This document shows positions 60,666-64,000 of a stretch of 64,000 bases of DNA, piece after piece. Below the pieces are notes generated by a model, which saw nothing but the letters and a program-made list of their open reading frames with translations, ran no database searches and was not told the origin of the DNA. The stretch is taken from assembly GCA_016165875.1 (NCBI GenBank), contig JABBOT010000004.1, forward strand, positions 12,773,672 through 12,837,671, given 5' to 3'. The DNA comes from Acanthopleura granulata (Eukaryota > Mollusca > Polyplacophora > Chitonida > Chitonidae). The position numbers and the translations under genes were made by a program. Position 1 is the stretch's first letter. Every line of letters begins with the position of its first letter.

Positions 60666-62424
60666 AATGACACCGGCTGACAAGATGCTTCAAACGATGC
60701 TTGCAAGTATAAAATACAACCACCGAAATTTTCTTGCAAAACAAAACAACTTGACCTTTACAGAGAAAACAATTACATGCCCAGAAAGGTAGATACTGAC
60801 ATCACACTTTCAGCTGAAATTGCAGTTGGCTGAGTTGTGGTGAACTGAATGGTATAACAGCTTCCAAAGAAGCCTTGTTTTGTGAGCAAAGCCATGAATA
60901 GAAAGGGAATTAGCAAACTTGTTAATGCTAATATGGGACAATCTTTAATTAGGATTAGCTTCACACCATCATATGCTGGAGTTCATAGACTCTACACCCA
61001 GAGATTTATTGTAAGCTAACAATCTCTTCATATGGAAACGAATCCTTTGATCTACAGTGTCCAAGTTGAACTGTGGAGTGATTACTGAGCACAAGAACAC
61101 TGACTGCTCTGCATGCACACCATGATGAATATTTACTACTCCTAATATGAATTTTTATCAGCACAGCAAGCTGATCAATACGACAATAAACATACATAAG
61201 GTGTATTAAATGTAAAAAATTACGTAACTAATGTGGTTAAGCTGGAGCACTAATGATCTGAGGCATTGAAAAAATGTGACAATGCAGATCACCACTGACA
61301 TCAGATATTTAATAATGATCGAGAAACAAGCCTTTCCTTGTGGTAGCCTCCACAAGTACAATTCCATATATTGCTGAATAACAGTGTAAAAATGATAAAG
61401 AACTAAATGTGAATAGCATCACTAAAATATTTTTTGAATGGTTAGTTTTGATGGAAATCCAAATGTTACTAGTAATGTGTAACTAAGCTCATACAACATA
61501 GATAAGGATAAAACATAGTCCATAATTGCCTCATATTAAATACCAGATTGGTGCCAACCAAATTATTAAGAAACAAATGGGATCAAGTGTGTGTATGGAT
61601 ATAAAAAACCAATGCAATGAAGATGCCACATTTCATCAGTTTTTTCATCTGTATTCTTTGAGGATTAACATGGGTAAAAGCTCAGCAATGTAGAATCTGG
61701 AATACATCCTAGAGCATACACTTTCCCATTACAGGTTCCCATCATATGAAACAAATATTAAATTATTAAATTGTAATCAATTTATGATGAAAACCCTTCA
61801 CACAATAATTTCAGATGAATGAAGTTGTCATGGTGACAGCCCCCATCAGATGTATGCTAGAGTTAATTCTGTTCTAACCACACAGTTCACAGGGAGGTAT
61901 TCGACAAACCCATGATGTAAAATTCCACCAGACATGAAGTGCTAACTCACTCATCCCAGAATCAGCCAGCTTCCACTGGCCAAATGAGCACTGGAAATAG
62001 AGACGCAATTGGCATGATAGTGGGCGCTTCAGAGCAGCTTTGTCAGGTCAGGTATTCCTATTTCCGCAGCCCATCAGGTGCCTGACATCTCCCAGGGCCT
62101 GACCACTATATTGAGAAAAGTCAAAATCTGCCAACAAGTAATGGTTTACTAACTCAAATGGAAGGAGGCCAACCATATTTCTATCAGGCATCAGAGCAGG
62201 GCAGTAACTTTAAGTGCTGACAGGAAGCACCACAAGAAATGAAATCAGACTCATCTAAGAAATTTAACTCCTGCACTTGATACTCTTAAGGGCTACCCTG
62301 AACCTCTACTTGGTCTCTCATCTTTATAAAGGCAAATATGAAATATGCTGACATGAAAATATATTTATGTATAAGAAAATACACGTAATATCAAAAAAAT
62401 AATGTAAACATAAAAATACATACG

Positions 62425-62472
62425 ATAAAAAAAACAAAAACAAAACAAAAACAAAACAAAACAAAAAAACAG
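62425..62472 (+). repeat. AAAAC-type microsatellite
   Basis: Runs of AAAAC and AAAAAC units over about 48 bases. A simple-sequence tract with no coding role. Confidence 0.7.
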
Positions 62473-63421
62473 TCTCTGTTGAGGCAGTAGCTCTAGTGGT
62501 TGGCACAAAATTATCACAGTCAATTACAAAATTAAAGCTGTCATCCAACAACGTTGCCAGCGTCCATGCTATTACCTATTTACCATATCTGGTAGTCCCA
62601 TGAACACTTCATGGAAATAAAAAAAAGAAAAAGCTGAAAAAACTGAACAAGAATGAACTGGATTTGACAAAATGACATGTCAACACATTTCATTCATGGC
62701 AATATGGCATAGGTCAGGTTGAACAATAAAAATTGTGGGGAGAAATTTTCCCTGTAAAAATGATAAAAAATAGACTGGATTTGAACCTCAGGATACTAGG
62801 ACTAGTCTGCAGTGTCTAATAATTTCATGATACTTGAAAAAACAAAACAAAAAAAAGAGAAAGGACGAGCAGGACTTAACTGGATTTGAACCTATAAAGA
62901 CTGCTACATGTGGGTACGATATAAGTCTGCGTTGAAAACAGCCCTTCATAAAAGTGGTATGACCCAAGAGATCTTTGTCCAGTATTTATAACATGGACAA
63001 CATGGTCATACCATTTCATCCAATGGGGTGTTTTGACAAATGTCCGGGCACTCGTCCTCAAGCCAGCAATGTTCACTGGGCTCTGGTGAAAACCAAGGAA
63101 AAGAAAATGAACATATACCAGGACTGGTCCACATGTAGGGAGAGACTGTGCCTTTGATCTACTGCTCTCAGCATCGAGTCTGGCAAGCCAAATCATAGTA
63201 AAGGCTTTGATGAATGTTACTTAAATGTGAGAATTTTGACAAATTTTTGTTGATTTCTGAGTAAAAACTTGAAAACTATACAATGCAAGAATTCATGCAC
63301 ATTTGTAATCCTGACATCTTGGAGCACCAGATATCGTGTTAGTTTAATCATTTTAAGCAATATTTACATGTGACGTAATTTTTACCTGACTTGAAAGGTC
63401 AATTACGGATAACCAATCACT

Positions 63422-63750
63422 AAAGTGAAAAATCGATACTACAAATTATGTACCTTGCTGTAGTCTGAACTTAAAGTTTTGTTGAAATCGTATAAAACCT
63501 GTAATAGTAGTATGCTGAAGGAAATATTAACATGACCAGATAGATGGACAAACAATCACTACAATGGAAATCAATACGAAGAATTATGTATCTTGATGTA
63601 CCAAGTCTAAACTTGAACTACATTTCGTTGAAATCAGACAAAAACTGTAGGAGAAGTAGCTTTTTGAAAATGAAAACATATTCTAAATAAGCAGACAGAC
63701 AAACAACCAACAACTGAAACGAAAAATCGATACAACGAATTATGGACACC
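63422..63750 (+). repeat. Diverged tandem repeat, ~140-155-bp unit
   Basis: The motif 'gaaaaatcgatactacaaat' and 'tatgtaccttg' (63425 onward) recurs as 'ggaaatcaatacgaagaatt' with 'atgtatcttg' (from 63564) and 'gaaaaatcgatacaacgaat' (from 63721). 'gttgaaatc' and 'caaacaa' recur at matching places. Three decayed copies, the last partial. Confidence 0.5.
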
Positions 63751-64000
63751 AGAAAACTTGCTAATACATAACCTCTACTGGTCTTCGACCAGCTGAGCTA
63801 AAAAAATTGGTTAACAACCTACGCACACGTTTCATAATGTATCATATTGCAAAATCGTTTCCTCTCATCATATGAGACAAATTTTACAGAAAGGTTATAG
63901 AAGATTTTGTTTTTGAATGACTTCAGTTATAGAGGTTAAGTAATGTTGTCTTTAGTTGTAGGGGTTAAACAGTGTGATCCTTTTGAACCATTGTGTCATC

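Larger units (their letters stand above)
52460..64000. other. AT-rich region without a recognised gene
   Basis: No known family is recognised on either strand. It could be intergenic or the large introns of a - strand gene ending near 52.3 kb. Contents noted are a poly-G stretch near 54502-54520, a decayed tRNA-type box B near 54870-54890, a GATA-motif cluster (57619-57830), a palindromic repeat (60221-60665), an AAAAC microsatellite (62425-62472), paired box-B-like motifs (62773-62932) and a three-copy diverged repeat (63422-63750). Confidence 0.4.

Overview
This is a 64 kb stretch of animal nuclear DNA. It is AT-rich, has long GT-AG introns, and carries many fossil transposons and minisatellites. 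I see no bacterial features. Two conserved genes can be read with confidence, both on the + strand. The tRNA-derived SINE family, whose tail reads roughly 'gtacggcgtaaaacaccaatcaaataaataaat', is of a type I associate with lophotrochozoans (molluscs, brachiopods). The species cannot be fixed from the sequence.

Bases 1-3588 are intergenic, with an inverted dispersed-repeat pair and a CRE-motif cluster. Bases 3589-16811 hold a complete BAP1/Calypso orthologue: nuclear UCH-family deubiquitinase, 12 coding exons, 638 residues reconstructed by joining canonical splice sites. Its first nine intron positions correspond to those I recall for human BAP1. Its introns host several repeats, including a PIF/Harbinger-like MITE, a second MITE and a tandemly duplicated SINE tail. 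Three AATAAA signals, two of them in a perfect 27-bp duplication, lie about 290-350 bases after the stop codon.

Bases 17200-33700 contain no gene I can support. They hold two copies of one long-TIR MITE family, several SINE copies (one full length with a perfect 12-bp target-site duplication), a degenerate L1/Tx1-like LINE on the - strand, a large palindromic repeat, a 65-bp minisatellite, and another MITE just upstream of the next gene.

Bases 33988-35664 encode a complete DYRK2-type dual-specificity kinase in one uninterrupted reading frame. It is preceded by a CACGTG/TGACGTCA promoter-like block and short upstream ORFs, and followed by an AT-rich probable 3' UTR.

Bases 37700-64000 have no confidently recognised gene. 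They include a roughly 1.4-kb minisatellite with a 42-bp core period, SINE remnants, and palindromic or tandem repeats. One possible C-terminal exon of an unidentified - strand gene lies near 52.4 kb. BAP1 acts on histone H2A monoubiquitin with ASXL partners, and DYRK2 is a CMGC kinase in cell-cycle, DNA-damage and cilia pathways. Nothing here shows they function together; they are simply neighbours. I did not find a convincing undescribed biological system. The most novel material is the repeat families and the BAP1 motif variation.
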